Assembly (NCBI GenBank): GCA_003527165.1
Contig: DPSI01000350.1
Span: forward strand, 357 to 5,881
Length of the DNA stretch: 5,525 nucleotides
Reading direction: 5' to 3'
Origin: Pseudomonas sp.
GTDB lineage: Bacteria; Pseudomonadota; Gammaproteobacteria; Pseudomonadales; Pseudomonadaceae
Below, one piece after another: positions 5,208 to 5,525 of the stretch. The notes beneath the pieces were generated by a model, which saw only the letters and a program-made list of their open reading frames with translations, was not told the DNA's origin and did not search any database. A program made the translations under genes and the position numbers. The stretch's first letter is position 1. Every line of letters starts with the position of its first letter.

Positions 5208-5525
5208 ATGTCGCGACATCCACGAGTCTGGATGGGGATTGGGCTGTGGTCGCTATTCGGCCAGGCCCAAGCGGCCTGGGACGTGAATATGCGCTCCGGT
5301 GCCACGGAAGTCAGTCGTTCCGTGTTCGATTTGCATATGACCATTTTCTGGATCTGCGTGATCATCGGCGTGCTGGTGTTCGCAGCGATGTTCTGGTCGA
5401 TGTTCGCTCACCGGCGGTCCAAGCGGCTGGAGTCGGCGCATTTCCACGAGAACACCCGAGTCGAGGTGCTCTGGACCATTATTCCATTGCTGATTCTCAT
5501 CGGCATGGCGATCCCGGCGACACGC
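5208..5525 (+). CDS. coxB: Cytochrome c oxidase subunit II, aa3 type (N-terminal part, cut by the window end)
   Basis: The first 106 codons are present and the frame is open to the last base. CoxB accepts electrons from cytochrome c at its periplasmic CuA centre and passes them to subunit I in the inner membrane. Residues 1-22 look like a signal peptide: a basic MSRHPRVW start, a hydrophobic core and an AQA cleavage site before AW. The mature part has TM1 at about 45-64 (MTIFWICVIIGVLVFAAMFW), a cytoplasmic loop with HRRSKR, the family motif HFHENTRVEVLWTIIP at 78-93, and TM2 at about 88-104. The VEVLWTIIP signature is typical of subunit II. The CuA-binding domain would lie beyond the window, so whether it also carries a fused cytochrome c domain cannot be seen. 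coxA and coxC are expected downstream. Confidence 0.95.
   Translation, partial: MSRHPRVWMGIGLWSLFGQAQAAWDVNMRSGATEVSRSVFDLHMTIFWICVIIGVLVFAAMFWSMFAHRRSKRLESAHFHENTRVEVLWTIIPLLILIGMAIPATR

Noticed and set aside
4851..5365. Overlapping minus-strand open frames near the coxB promoter and start
   Set aside because: They cross the end of the membrane gene, the promoter region and coxB, and show no family resemblance.

Overview
The window is GC-rich, has very few non-coding bases, and reads as ordinary chromosomal core DNA of a gammaproteobacterium of the Pseudomonas lineage. That placement rests on the protein sequences: a PrlC-type oligopeptidase A followed by a YheV-type zinc ribbon, a PA0069-family radical SAM protein, and an aa3-type CoxB close to what I recall of Pseudomonas CoxB. 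I cannot assign a species. I see no mobile element, CRISPR array, tRNA or rRNA.

Layout, left to right; every gene is on the + strand. (1) Bases 1-118 hold the last 38 codons of a gene that begins outside the window, probably a bile acid:sodium symporter-like membrane protein. (2) prlC (201-2249) encodes the M3 zinc metallopeptidase oligopeptidase A. Its stop codon overlaps the start of a YheV-like zinc-ribbon protein (2246-2524), and a DUF1835/DUF3658 protein (2543-3307) follows after 18 bases. These three look like one operon. (3) A 196-base gap (3308-3503) holds a small hairpin, a degenerate inverted-repeat element and, directly before the next gene, a strong LexA (SOS) box. (4) A PA0069-family radical SAM protein (3504-4568) follows. 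(5) A 168-base gap ends in a perfect 12-bp hairpin, placed just before a small three-helix membrane protein with a probable TTG start (4737-5000). (6) A 207-base gap carries a promoter whose -10 region, CTATACT, fits the stationary-phase sigma factor RpoS. It drives coxB (5208 to the window end), subunit II of the aa3-type cytochrome c oxidase, which is cut by the window edge.

The genes fall into three functional units: peptide turnover with two small poorly known partners, a DNA-damage-inducible radical SAM enzyme, and the start of a respiratory terminal-oxidase operon. The most informative points are regulatory: the LexA box at 3471-3490 and the sigma-S-like promoter at 5006-5033. I found no convincing undescribed multi-gene system. 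The poorly characterised pieces are the DUF1835/DUF3658 protein, the radical SAM protein's substrate, and the hairpin-led small membrane protein.
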